This document shows, piece after piece, positions 46,150-53,976 of a stretch of 64,000 nucleotides of DNA. Source of the DNA: Phycisphaerae bacterium. GTDB taxonomy: Bacteria > Planctomycetota > Phycisphaerae > UBA1845 > CAIVHJ01. The notes under the pieces were generated by a model. The model made no database searches and was not told the origin of the DNA. It was given only the letters and a program-made list of their open reading frames with translations. The position numbers and the translations under genes are program-made. The stretch covers positions 1 to 64,000 of the forward strand of contig JAJVHX010000011.1 of the NCBI GenBank assembly GCA_022072405.1, given 5' to 3'. Every line of letters starts with the position of its first letter. The first letter of the stretch is position 1.

Positions 46150-47217
46150 CTAACGGTTGGTGGTTTTGGGTTCAACCAGAAGCAATTGATTCCGCCCCTT
46201 GGAGATACAGCCAATGACAGCCGACTCAAATTTCTGCCGGGTGAAGTAGGCGCGTAGTGACTTCACGACCGCCGGCCGGACAATGGCCACCAGACCGATC
46301 CCCATGTTGAAAACCTGGTACATTTCGTCGGCCTGGACGCCCAGTGACTGAATCAACTGGAAAATGGGCGGGCGTTGCCAAGTGCTGGTGTCGATCATGG
46401 CTTGGCAACCCCTGGGTAGAATGCGCGGAACATTGCCGGGCAACCCACCACCGGTGATATGGGCCAATCCTTGAATCGTACCGGGATTTTTTTTCAGCCA
46501 CTGATAAATCAATTTGCTGTAGATGCGGGTGGGGACCAGTAGTTCTTCACCCAGTGGTCGGCGTAGTCCTTTGATGCGGCTGGTGAGTTTGTATCGATGA
46601 GCGTCGAAGAAAATTTTTCGCACCAGAGCGAAGCCATTGGAATGCAGCCCGGAAGAAGCCAGCCCGATCACGACATCGCCGGGTTGAATATCCCGCCCGG
46701 TGATCATCTGATCTTCTTCAACCACCCCCACAGCAAAACCAGCCAGATCGAATTCCTTTTTCTTGTAAACAGCCGGCATTTCGGCCGTCTCGCCTCCCAG
46801 CAGCGTACAACCGGCCTGCAGGCAACCGTCCGCAACACCCGCCACCAGTTGGGCGGTACGGGCGGGTGTATTCTTATTGACTGCGACATAATCGAGAAAA
46901 AAGAGCGGTTCGGCGCCGCAGGTGACCAGATCATTCACATTCATCGCCACCAGGTCGATACCCACCGTATTGAGCCGATTCATCCGTGCAGCGATCAGCA
47001 CCTTGCTGCCCACACCATCACAACAACCCACCAGCACCGGTTTACGATAGTGATGGACCGGGTCATTCAGTCGGAAGAATCCGGCAAAACCGTTGGGATT
47101 ATCAAGCACGCGGTGATCCTGCGTGCGGCGCAATTGGCTCCAGATGCGTGTTACCAGGGCATCATTGGCGGCGATGCTGACCCCGGATTGACGATACGAG
47201 ATATTTTTCTTTTTCAT
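46150..47217 (-). CDS. purM: Phosphoribosylformylglycinamidine cyclo-ligase
   Basis: A 355-residue AIR synthetase that closes the imidazole ring of FGAM with ATP in purine synthesis. Typical stretches: YRKPVLVGCCDGVGSKVLIA, TVGIDLVAMNVNDLVTCGAEPLFFLDYVA, LLGGETAEMPAVYKKKEFDLAGFAVGVVEED, GLASSGLHSNGFALVRKI, AHITGGGLPGNVPRILP, and YQVFNMGIGLVAIV. Same strand as purF, 155 bases behind it; probably one operon. Confidence 0.95.
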   Translation of the reverse strand: MKKKNISYRQSGVSIAANDALVTRIWSQLRRTQDHRVLDNPNGFAGFFRLNDPVHHYRKPVLVGCCDGVGSKVLIAARMNRLNTVGIDLVAMNVNDLVTCGAEPLFFLDYVAVNKNTPARTAQLVAGVADGCLQAGCTLLGGETAEMPAVYKKKEFDLAGFAVGVVEEDQMITGRDIQPGDVVIGLASSGLHSNGFALVRKIFFDAHRYKLTSRIKGLRRPLGEELLVPTRIYSKLIYQWLKKNPGTIQGLAHITGGGLPGNVPRILPRGCQAMIDTSTWQRPPIFQLIQSLGVQADEMYQVFNMGIGLVAIVRPAVVKSLRAYFTRQKFESAVIGCISKGRNQLLLVEPKTTNR

Positions 47218-47372
47218 GAGATAATCACCAGGATGTCAGACAGGCAGAAATACTATCAGAAAAGAACAAAGAGAAAAGCAGTACTGATAAATTGAAATAT
47301 CTTTGTTTGCAAGACGGTGAGGACCGCTCACTGGCGGTTGGGGCTTGTGAAGCCCGTATCAGAATAGCGCGC

Positions 47373-48806
47373 TCAGGTACCGTTAAACATTTTGAGCTGG
47401 TGGCGTTCGAGGGCGAACTTGCTGACCGGCTGGTCAATGGGGATCGGATATTGGCCGGTGAAACAGGCAGTACAGAATTTTTGAGAGCCGCCGTCCTGTA
47501 CGCAAGCAAGCATGCCCTCTACCGAGAGATAAGCGAGGCTGTCCACGGCGAGGAAATCGCGTATCTGCTCCACTGAACGATCGGTTGCGACGAGTTTGGT
47601 TTTGTCGGGGAAATCGATCCCGTAATAACAGCCATGGCGGATCGGCGGCGACGCGACGCGGAGATGCACTTCGGTCGCTCCAGCTTCGCGCAACGCACCC
47701 ATTTTCCCGCGCGTGGTGGTACCGCGCACCACCGAGTCTTCCACCACAATAACTCGTCGGCCACGCACCGCTTCCTTGATGACATTGAGCTTGAGTTTGA
47801 CGGTGCGATCGCGCATCGATTGATCCGGCAGAATGAAGGAGCGCAGGGCAAAGTGGCTGGTGGTGAAGCCGCGTTCTATGGGGATACCGCTCTCATGGCT
47901 GAAGCCGATCGCAGCACAGCGGGCGCAATTCGGTACGGCGATGACGATATCACCATCGGCCGGAGCTTCGCGGGCCAGTTGTCGGCCCATCGCCACCCGC
48001 ACCGTATGCACATTCTGGCCGAAGATGCTGCTGGAGGGATCGGCAAAATAAATATGCTCAAAAATACACTGGGCAGCGGCGCCGTCGGGACGGTGGGCGA
48101 AGAATTCACTCTGCAGCCCGGCAGCCGAAATGGTAATCACTTCGCCTGGCTGCACGTCGCGCAGGTAAACAGCGCCGATCAAATCGAGGGCGCAGGTTTC
48201 GGAGGCTACCACCCAGGCACCATTGTCCATCTGTCCAATGCAGAGCGGTCGGAAACCTTCGGGATCACGAGCCGCCACCAGTCGATCCGTGAAGAGGAAG
48301 AGCAGGCTGTACGCGCCCTGCAGATGGTTCAGCACGTGGCCGATCTGGTTGGGTTTTTCGAGATGGGCCGGTTTGGCCAGCAGATGAGTGATCATCTCGG
48401 TGTCGCTGCTGGTGAGGAAGATGTGGCCGAACTGCTCATATTCCTCGCGCAGTCGGGCGGCATTGATCAGGTTGCCGTTATGAGCTACTGCAACCTGGCC
48501 GGCGGCGTAACTGACCAGCAGCGGCTGGGCGTTGGCAGCGTTGCAGGAACCGGTGGTGGAGTAACGCACATGTCCAATTGCGATGGGATTACGCAATTGC
48601 TCCAGATGTTGCGGCTGGAAAACCTCGTTGACCAGTCCCATGCCGGCGTAACGTCGAATCTGATCGCCATCGGAGCTGCAGATGCCCGCCGATTCCTGGC
48701 CGCGATGCTGCTGGGCAAAAAGGCCGAGGTGCGTAAGGGCCACGGCCTCAGGATGGCCATAAATGCCGAATAATCCGCAATGATGTCTGATCTCGTCGTG
48801 TTCCAT
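47373..48806 (-). CDS. purF: Amidophosphoribosyltransferase
   Basis: A 477-residue enzyme for the first committed step of purine synthesis, transferring the amide of glutamine to PRPP. The glutaminase nucleophile is Cys10 (HHC-GLFGIYG) after a 9-residue propeptide, so autoprocessing is expected, as in the B. subtilis enzyme. Glutaminase motif FAQQHRGQESAGI. PRPP-binding motif VIVVEDSVVRGTTTRGK. The four cysteines that hold a 4Fe-4S cluster in B. subtilis-type PurF appear conserved (AQCIFEHIYFADP, RHGCYYGIDFP, KFCTACFTGQYP), suggesting an oxygen-sensitive enzyme. Confidence 0.96.
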   Translation of the reverse strand: MEHDEIRHHCGLFGIYGHPEAVALTHLGLFAQQHRGQESAGICSSDGDQIRRYAGMGLVNEVFQPQHLEQLRNPIAIGHVRYSTTGSCNAANAQPLLVSYAAGQVAVAHNGNLINAARLREEYEQFGHIFLTSSDTEMITHLLAKPAHLEKPNQIGHVLNHLQGAYSLLFLFTDRLVAARDPEGFRPLCIGQMDNGAWVVASETCALDLIGAVYLRDVQPGEVITISAAGLQSEFFAHRPDGAAAQCIFEHIYFADPSSSIFGQNVHTVRVAMGRQLAREAPADGDIVIAVPNCARCAAIGFSHESGIPIERGFTTSHFALRSFILPDQSMRDRTVKLKLNVIKEAVRGRRVIVVEDSVVRGTTTRGKMGALREAGATEVHLRVASPPIRHGCYYGIDFPDKTKLVATDRSVEQIRDFLAVDSLAYLSVEGMLACVQDGGSQKFCTACFTGQYPIPIDQPVSKFALERHQLKMFNGT

Positions 48807-48990
48807 AGGGAATCAGGGTGCGGGGGCTGCAGGTTTGTTCTAAACAGTCAGCTTAGTCCGCAGTCGGTTAAAGGTCAAGATGCCGTCCGATAAAGTAACT
48901 CCAAGGTCCTATAGCACAGGATTATAGTCGCAGGTGTTGTCGTTACAGCTTACCAAATCTAACATTTTCCAAAGGAGCGCTGGGGGGCGT

Positions 48991-49017
48991 GATGCGGGAC
49001 TGGTGGGTGACCGCATC
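48991..49017 (+). promoter_or_regulatory. Hairpin in the leader of the first HTH-receiver gene
   Basis: Perfect 7-base stem GATGCGG/CCGCATC with a 13-base loop, 33 bases before the ATG at 49050. There is no T run, so it is more likely an operator or leader structure than a terminator. Confidence 0.3.
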
Positions 49018-49049
49018 AAGGGAGAGAAGTTTTCGGGGGTATATTCAAC

Positions 49050-49643
49050 ATGTCTGAGCAAACACACAAAGTGCCGTCAGAGATATTAACCACCGGCCAG
49101 GTGGCCAAAATCTGCTGCGTAGCTCCGCGTACCGTTTCCAAATGGTTCGACAGCGGACAATTGCGTGGGTATCGCATACCGGGGAGCAAAGATCGGCGGA
49201 TTCCGGTGAATCAGCTGGTCCGTTTCATGAAAGCCCACGGCATGCCGCTGAACGGGTTGGATGGTTTGAAGCACCGGGTGTTGTTGATTGACAGTGATCG
49301 GTCGCTTGCTGAACGGGTGGCTCAGTCTCTGCAGCAGCAGGAACGATTTGAAGTGCAGATCGCGCGCTGCAGTTTTGCAGCGGGAATCCTGATCGAACGC
49401 CATCGACCACATGTACTGGTGGTGGAAGTCAGCACCCCGCACCTTGATCTGGCGAGCTGGCTGCGCTTCTTAAGAATGGACAACGAATTGCAGGGCACGC
49501 GCTTGCTGCTGACCGGATCAACTCCGGGCGAAGCGGAGCTGAAGGCCTGGCGGGAAATTGGAGCCGAAGCTTTCCTCGCCAAACCCTACTCCTTGCAAAC
49601 GCTGATGCAGACCATTGAAGATGCCCTGTCGGTGATCTCCTGA
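49050..49643 (+). CDS. Excisionase-type HTH fused to a degenerate receiver domain
   Basis: 197 residues. The N-terminal helix-turn-helix is of the excisionase/MerR-like HTH_17 type (ILTTGQVAKICCVAPRTVSKWFDSGQLRGYRIPGSKDRRIP, 12-52). Residues about 76-195 form a CheY-like receiver. The second acidic-pocket residue is Ser (D81-S82-D83), the phospho-acceptor position is Glu126 (VVEVSTP), and Thr155 and Lys178 are kept. It therefore probably cannot be phosphorylated normally and may mimic the active state. Closely paralogous to the intact version at 53301-53867. A GGGGG stretch lies before the ATG. Confidence 0.8.
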   Translation: MSEQTHKVPSEILTTGQVAKICCVAPRTVSKWFDSGQLRGYRIPGSKDRRIPVNQLVRFMKAHGMPLNGLDGLKHRVLLIDSDRSLAERVAQSLQQQERFEVQIARCSFAAGILIERHRPHVLVVEVSTPHLDLASWLRFLRMDNELQGTRLLLTGSTPGEAELKAWREIGAEAFLAKPYSLQTLMQTIEDALSVIS

Positions 49644-49694
49644 AGAAGCTATAGGCAATTGGAACTGGTTTCAAAATAGCGTAAATGGGTGAGG

Positions 49695-49734
49695 CACGGT
49701 CGCGGCTCGGTGAAACCAAACCAGTACCAACGCG
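49695..49734 (+). repeat. Dispersed intergenic repeat, copy B
   Basis: Plus-strand ACGGTCGCGGCTC followed by ACCAGTACCAA-GCG, matching the minus strand of 33298-33336 with a one-base length difference in the middle. Confidence 0.6.
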
Positions 49735-49870
49735 ATAAACCATATTCGGACGCTGCAGACTTAATGTACTGTACCACTCGGCCGGGTCTATTCAATTCTG
49801 ATCGGAAACAAAACTCCCCACTGCGAACAGGTGATGAGCCAGGCGGGTTCGACCGATTATTTTTATAGCT

Positions 49871-51232
49871 ATGACCGAAAGCCCCGTGAATTCGACGATA
49901 GTCATCCATGTGTTGCTGGTCGATGATCAGGATTCTTTCCGACGATCGACTGCCAAGCGGCTGGAACTGCGCGGATTCAGCGTCACCGAAGCAGGCGATG
50001 GTGTTGAGGCGGATGAATTGCTCAAGCGGATTGTACCGGATGTGGTGGTGTGCGATCTCAAGATGCCCAATATGGATGGAATAACACTGTTGCAGAAGCG
50101 GGTGGGTGATCTGCCGGCGACCAGTTGGTTGATTCTCACCGGCCAGGGTTCAGTTGATACGGCGGTTCTTGGCTTGAAGCTGGGGGCGGTGGATTATCTG
50201 CAGAAACCGATTGAGATCGAAGATCTTGAACATCAGATCCGCCAGGCCTACGAAGACAACCATCCGGCCCGGATGATGCAACAGATTCGACAGCAGTTGC
50301 AGGATGGATCGACGCGATTCGGGATTGTAGGCCGCAGCCGGCATATTCAGGATACCTATCAGTTTATCACGCGCGCGGCGCGGGGTGATCAGCCGGTGTT
50401 GATTACCGGTGAAAGCGGTACGGGTAAGGAACTGGTCGCCCGTGCGGTGCATGAACAAAGCGATCGCGCCACGCGACCTTTCGTGACGATTAATTGTGCC
50501 GCGCTGACCGATACGCTACTGGCCAATGAGTTGTTCGGTCATGTCGAGGGCGCTTATACCGGCGCGGTGGGGACCAAGCTGGGGCTGTTTGAAGTGGCCG
50601 ATGGCGGCACACTCTTTATCGACGAGATCGGCGATATGTCGCTGCAGAACCAGGCGGCGGTGCTGCGGATCATCGAGACCGGGCAGTTCCGCCGCCTCGG
50701 TGACACGCGCGAGCGGGTAGTGGATGTGCGGCTGGTAGCAGCCACACTATGCGATCTGCCCCAGATGGTGAGTCAGAAGAAATTCCGCGAGGATCTGTTT
50801 TATCGCCTGAACGTGCTGCCGTGGCAGCTGCTGCCGCTGAGTGAACGACGGGAAGATATACCGCTGCTCATCCAGCATTTTCTGGATCGCCACGCCAAGC
50901 GCACCGGCCAACCCCGACGACTGACCCCCGAAGCACTGGTGGCGTTGCAGGCCTATGACTGGCCCGGAAATGTGCGTGAGATGGCCAACGTCATCGAACG
51001 GGCCGCCACGTTCTGCGATGATTATGATATCAAGGTCACCCATCTGGGGCTGGGTTTGCCCGCCGGCGTGGCGACGCCTGAAGGCATGTCCAGCCGACTC
51101 ACCGATATCGAACGTGACCACATCCTCCGCGTCCTCGAGGCCCACCAGGGCAACAAGCTGGCCGCTGCCAAGGCCCTGGGCATCAGCCGTATGAAACTCT
51201 ACCGCAAACTCGAAGACTATAACGTTGAGTAA
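49871..51232 (+). CDS. Sigma-54-dependent NtrC-type response regulator
   Basis: 453 residues. Receiver at 13-125 with acidic pocket VDDQD, acceptor Asp62 (VVCDLKMP), Thr90 and Lys112. The AAA+ sigma-54 interaction domain (about 152-390) has Walker A GESGTGKE (180-187), the sigma-54-contacting loop GAYTGA (227-232; Tyr for the usual Phe, a tolerated variant) and Walker B GGTLFIDEIGD. A Fis-type HTH (about 413-450: GNKLAAAKALGISRMKLYRKLED) closes the protein. It would activate a sigma-54 promoter after phosphorylation. The kinase is not adjacent; the nearest is the HDOD kinase at 53977. Confidence 0.92.
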   Translation: MTESPVNSTIVIHVLLVDDQDSFRRSTAKRLELRGFSVTEAGDGVEADELLKRIVPDVVVCDLKMPNMDGITLLQKRVGDLPATSWLILTGQGSVDTAVLGLKLGAVDYLQKPIEIEDLEHQIRQAYEDNHPARMMQQIRQQLQDGSTRFGIVGRSRHIQDTYQFITRAARGDQPVLITGESGTGKELVARAVHEQSDRATRPFVTINCAALTDTLLANELFGHVEGAYTGAVGTKLGLFEVADGGTLFIDEIGDMSLQNQAAVLRIIETGQFRRLGDTRERVVDVRLVAATLCDLPQMVSQKKFREDLFYRLNVLPWQLLPLSERREDIPLLIQHFLDRHAKRTGQPRRLTPEALVALQAYDWPGNVREMANVIERAATFCDDYDIKVTHLGLGLPAGVATPEGMSSRLTDIERDHILRVLEAHQGNKLAAAKALGISRMKLYRKLEDYNVE

Positions 51233-51266
51233 TCAGGCGGTCCATTCTTCCTATATGCTGATACGC

Positions 51267-51272
51267 TATAAT
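51267..51272 (+). promoter_or_regulatory. TATAAT box immediately upstream of mnmG
   Basis: A consensus -10 hexamer ends six bases before the ATG at 51279, so transcription would begin at or next to the start codon, giving a leaderless message. The -35 region is weak. Confidence 0.35.
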
Positions 51273-51278
51273 CTCAAT

Positions 51279-53138
51279 ATGGATCGAACATTTGACCTTA
51301 TTGTAATTGGTGGCGGTCATGCCGGGGCGGAGGCGGCGTGGGCGGCGGCGCGGCTGGGAGCGAAGACGGCGCTGGTCACCATGCAGATCGAAGCGATCGG
51401 GCGGATGTCGTGTAATCCGGCCATCGGCGGGATCGGCAAGGGGCAGATGGTCCGGGAAATCGATGCCCTCGGCGGGTTGATGGGTCTGGTGACCGATGCG
51501 GCGGGAATTCAGTTCCGCCTGCTGAATCGCAGTAAAGGACCGGCGGTCTGGTCGCCCCGGGCCCAGGCGGATCGCCAACTGTACGCCGCTAAAGTGCAGG
51601 AGTTTCTGCTACATTGTCTGAATCTCGAACTGGTGGAAGGTGTCGTTGAAGAATTGCTGACGGTGGAGCAGGAGCCGGATGGTCTCCGGCCGCTGCGCAG
51701 GATGGTTGGCGTACAATTGCAGGATGGGCGTCGGCTGGCGGCGGAAAGTGTGATCATCACTTCCGGTACGTTCATGCGCGGTTTGATGCACTGCGGTGAG
51801 CAGAAGAGCGCCGGCGGGCGCGTGGGTGAGCAAGCGGCAGTGGGGCTCAGCGGCAGCCTGGAAGCATTGGGCTTTACCCTGGGTCGCCTGAAAACCGGCA
51901 CACCGGCCCGATTGCACCGCGATTCGATCCATTACGAAGATCTCGCCGTTCAGCCCGGCGATGATGAACCCGTGCCGTTTTCATTCCTGACCTCGAGACT
52001 CGAGCAGCGGATGATGCCTTGCTGGATCACACATACCAACGAGCGGACTCACGAGATCATCAGGGCCAATCTGGATCGGGCCCCGATGTACACCGGGCAG
52101 ATTAATTCCACCGGGGTGCGCTATTGCCCCAGCATTGAGACCAAAGTGGTGCGTTTCGCGGACCAGCCTCGCCACCAGATTTTTCTCGAACCGGAAGGCT
52201 ATGACAGCGAGCGCATCTATTGCAACGGCATGGGTACTTCGCTGCCGGTCGATGTACAGGAAGCGTTTCTGCGAACCATCCCCGGACTGGAACAGGCTCG
52301 GGTGCTGCAGTGGGGTTATGCGATTGAATATGATTTCATCCCCACCCGGCAGACTCACTATTCGCTGGAGACCAAGCGGGTAGAGGGATTGTTTGTAGCG
52401 GGGCAGATCAATGGTACGAGCGGGTATGAGGAGGCGGCGGGGCAGGGGCTGATAGCGGGGATCAATGCGGTGCGAAAATTACGCGGCCAGCCAGCACTGA
52501 TTCTGAGGCGCGATCAAGCCTATATCGGGGTGATGATCGATGACCTGATCGCTCGACCGCCGGATGAACCTTACCGGATGTTTACTTCGCGGGCTGAGTA
52601 CCGACTGTTGCTGCGCAGCGATAATGCGGATCAGCGGCTGACGCCGATTGGCCGGGAGATCGGCCTGGTGGATGATTTGCGCTGGAATCGTTTCGAACAG
52701 AAGGCAGCAGCCATCCGTGAACTGGAAAAATTACTGCTGGCCACTCGGCACGATGGAATCACCATGCTCGAGTATCTCCGGCGCCCGGAACAATCACTGA
52801 ACCAATTACTCACGCGGTTGCCGTGTCAGCTGGTCGAGCGTTATTCCGCCGAAATCCGCCAGCAGGTGGAGATCGATGCCAAGTACAGCGGCTATGTCGC
52901 CCGCATGCATCGAGAGCTGGAGCGCTTTCAGAAGGTCGAACAATGCCGGATTCCAGAGCAAATCGATTTTGAGCAGATTCGTGAGTTACGTATCGAAGCC
53001 CGTCAACGACTGACTGCCGTACGTCCGGAAACGCTGGGACAGGCTTCACGTATTACCGGTATCACCCCGGCTGATATCACAGTTTTGTGGATTCATCTCG
53101 AAGCTCGGCGCCGAACGCCAAATGCCATCCCACAATAG
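51279..53138 (+). CDS. mnmG: tRNA uridine 5-carboxymethylaminomethyl modification enzyme
   Basis: A 619-residue FAD protein that with MnmE installs the cmnm5 group at U34 of certain tRNAs. The frame is open from 51225, but Met19 (51279) places the Rossmann motif DLIVIGGGHAGAEAAWAAARLG right at the N-terminus, as in the family. Other signatures: MSCNPAIGGIGKGQMVREIDALGG, GPAVWSPRAQADR, RLKTGTPARL, MPCWITHTN, RYCPSIETKVVRF, FVAGQINGTSGYEEAAGQGLIAGINA, and MFTSRAEYRLLLRSDNADQRLT. No Shine-Dalgarno sequence; see the TATAAT note. Confidence 0.96.
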   Translation: MDRTFDLIVIGGGHAGAEAAWAAARLGAKTALVTMQIEAIGRMSCNPAIGGIGKGQMVREIDALGGLMGLVTDAAGIQFRLLNRSKGPAVWSPRAQADRQLYAAKVQEFLLHCLNLELVEGVVEELLTVEQEPDGLRPLRRMVGVQLQDGRRLAAESVIITSGTFMRGLMHCGEQKSAGGRVGEQAAVGLSGSLEALGFTLGRLKTGTPARLHRDSIHYEDLAVQPGDDEPVPFSFLTSRLEQRMMPCWITHTNERTHEIIRANLDRAPMYTGQINSTGVRYCPSIETKVVRFADQPRHQIFLEPEGYDSERIYCNGMGTSLPVDVQEAFLRTIPGLEQARVLQWGYAIEYDFIPTRQTHYSLETKRVEGLFVAGQINGTSGYEEAAGQGLIAGINAVRKLRGQPALILRRDQAYIGVMIDDLIARPPDEPYRMFTSRAEYRLLLRSDNADQRLTPIGREIGLVDDLRWNRFEQKAAAIRELEKLLLATRHDGITMLEYLRRPEQSLNQLLTRLPCQLVERYSAEIRQQVEIDAKYSGYVARMHRELERFQKVEQCRIPEQIDFEQIRELRIEARQRLTAVRPETLGQASRITGITPADITVLWIHLEARRRTPNAIPQ

Positions 53139-53300
53139 GGTTACCCCTAAGGCTGCCAACTCAGTGCTGTAAATTTCGATAATCTGAGCAGTTTCAGTTG
53201 CATTTCGAGTGTGTGGATTTTACTATGTAGCTAAGATAGGTAATCTGGGTATTTTATACCATCGCCACCATCCGCTGTATTGAGATCTGGGAGCAGGGTG

Positions 53301-53867
53301 ATGAAAAATGTTTATACAACCGGCGAAGTGGCTGACATCTGCAAGATCAGCCAGCAGACCGTGATTCGTTGTTTTGACAGCGGTCGGTTACGGGGCTTCC
53401 GGGTGCCGGGTTCCAAGTTTCGGCGGATACCGCGCGAATCATTGATTCACTTCATGAAGGAAAATGCGATACCGCTGGATAATCTGGACAGCGGTAAGAA
53501 GCGGGTTCTGGTAGTGGATGATGATCAGGCGATCATCGAAATGTTTGTTGAGCTGCTGGAGCGTGACGGCCGATTCGATGTGCGCACGGCGATGTCGGGC
53601 TATGACGCCGGAATGGCGACCCAGGAATTTCGGCCCGACATTATTCTGCTGGATTACAAGCTGCCGGATATCAACGGCAATATTGTCTGTCGGACGATCC
53701 GCTCCAATCCCGCATTTGAGCATGTGAAGATTATTCTGATCAGCGGTGTGGCTGATCCAGACGAAGTGAAGGAACTGCTCGCTGCGGGGGCCGATGAATT
53801 TGTCCGCAAGCCGTTTCAGATTGATGCAGTCATCAACCGTATGGCGGATCTGCTGGCCGTGAGCTGA
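53301..53867 (+). CDS. Excisionase-type HTH fused to an intact receiver domain
   Basis: 188 residues from the ATG at 53301, which has GGGAGCAGGG upstream (an earlier ATG at 53280 is less likely). HTH_17-type domain at 4-44 (VYTTGEVADICKISQQTVIRCFDSGRLRGFRVPGSKFRRIP), then a CheY-like receiver with all key residues: Asp73/Asp74, acceptor Asp118 (ILLDYKLPD), Ser148 and Lys170. The order is reversed from usual response regulators, with the DNA-binding part first. Paralogue of 49050-49643. The HDOD histidine kinase gene begins 110 bases later and is the natural candidate partner. Confidence 0.85.
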   Translation: MKNVYTTGEVADICKISQQTVIRCFDSGRLRGFRVPGSKFRRIPRESLIHFMKENAIPLDNLDSGKKRVLVVDDDQAIIEMFVELLERDGRFDVRTAMSGYDAGMATQEFRPDIILLDYKLPDINGNIVCRTIRSNPAFEHVKIILISGVADPDEVKELLAAGADEFVRKPFQIDAVINRMADLLAVS

Positions 53868-53976
53868 GCGCTGTTTTGCGGAGAGGTATGTTGCTGAGGG
53901 GAAGCGCAGCCGGACCGATCCGTTGACCCTGTCTGGAGGCGGATCGGGCTGTTCCTCACAGGTTGCGAGAGAGTTC

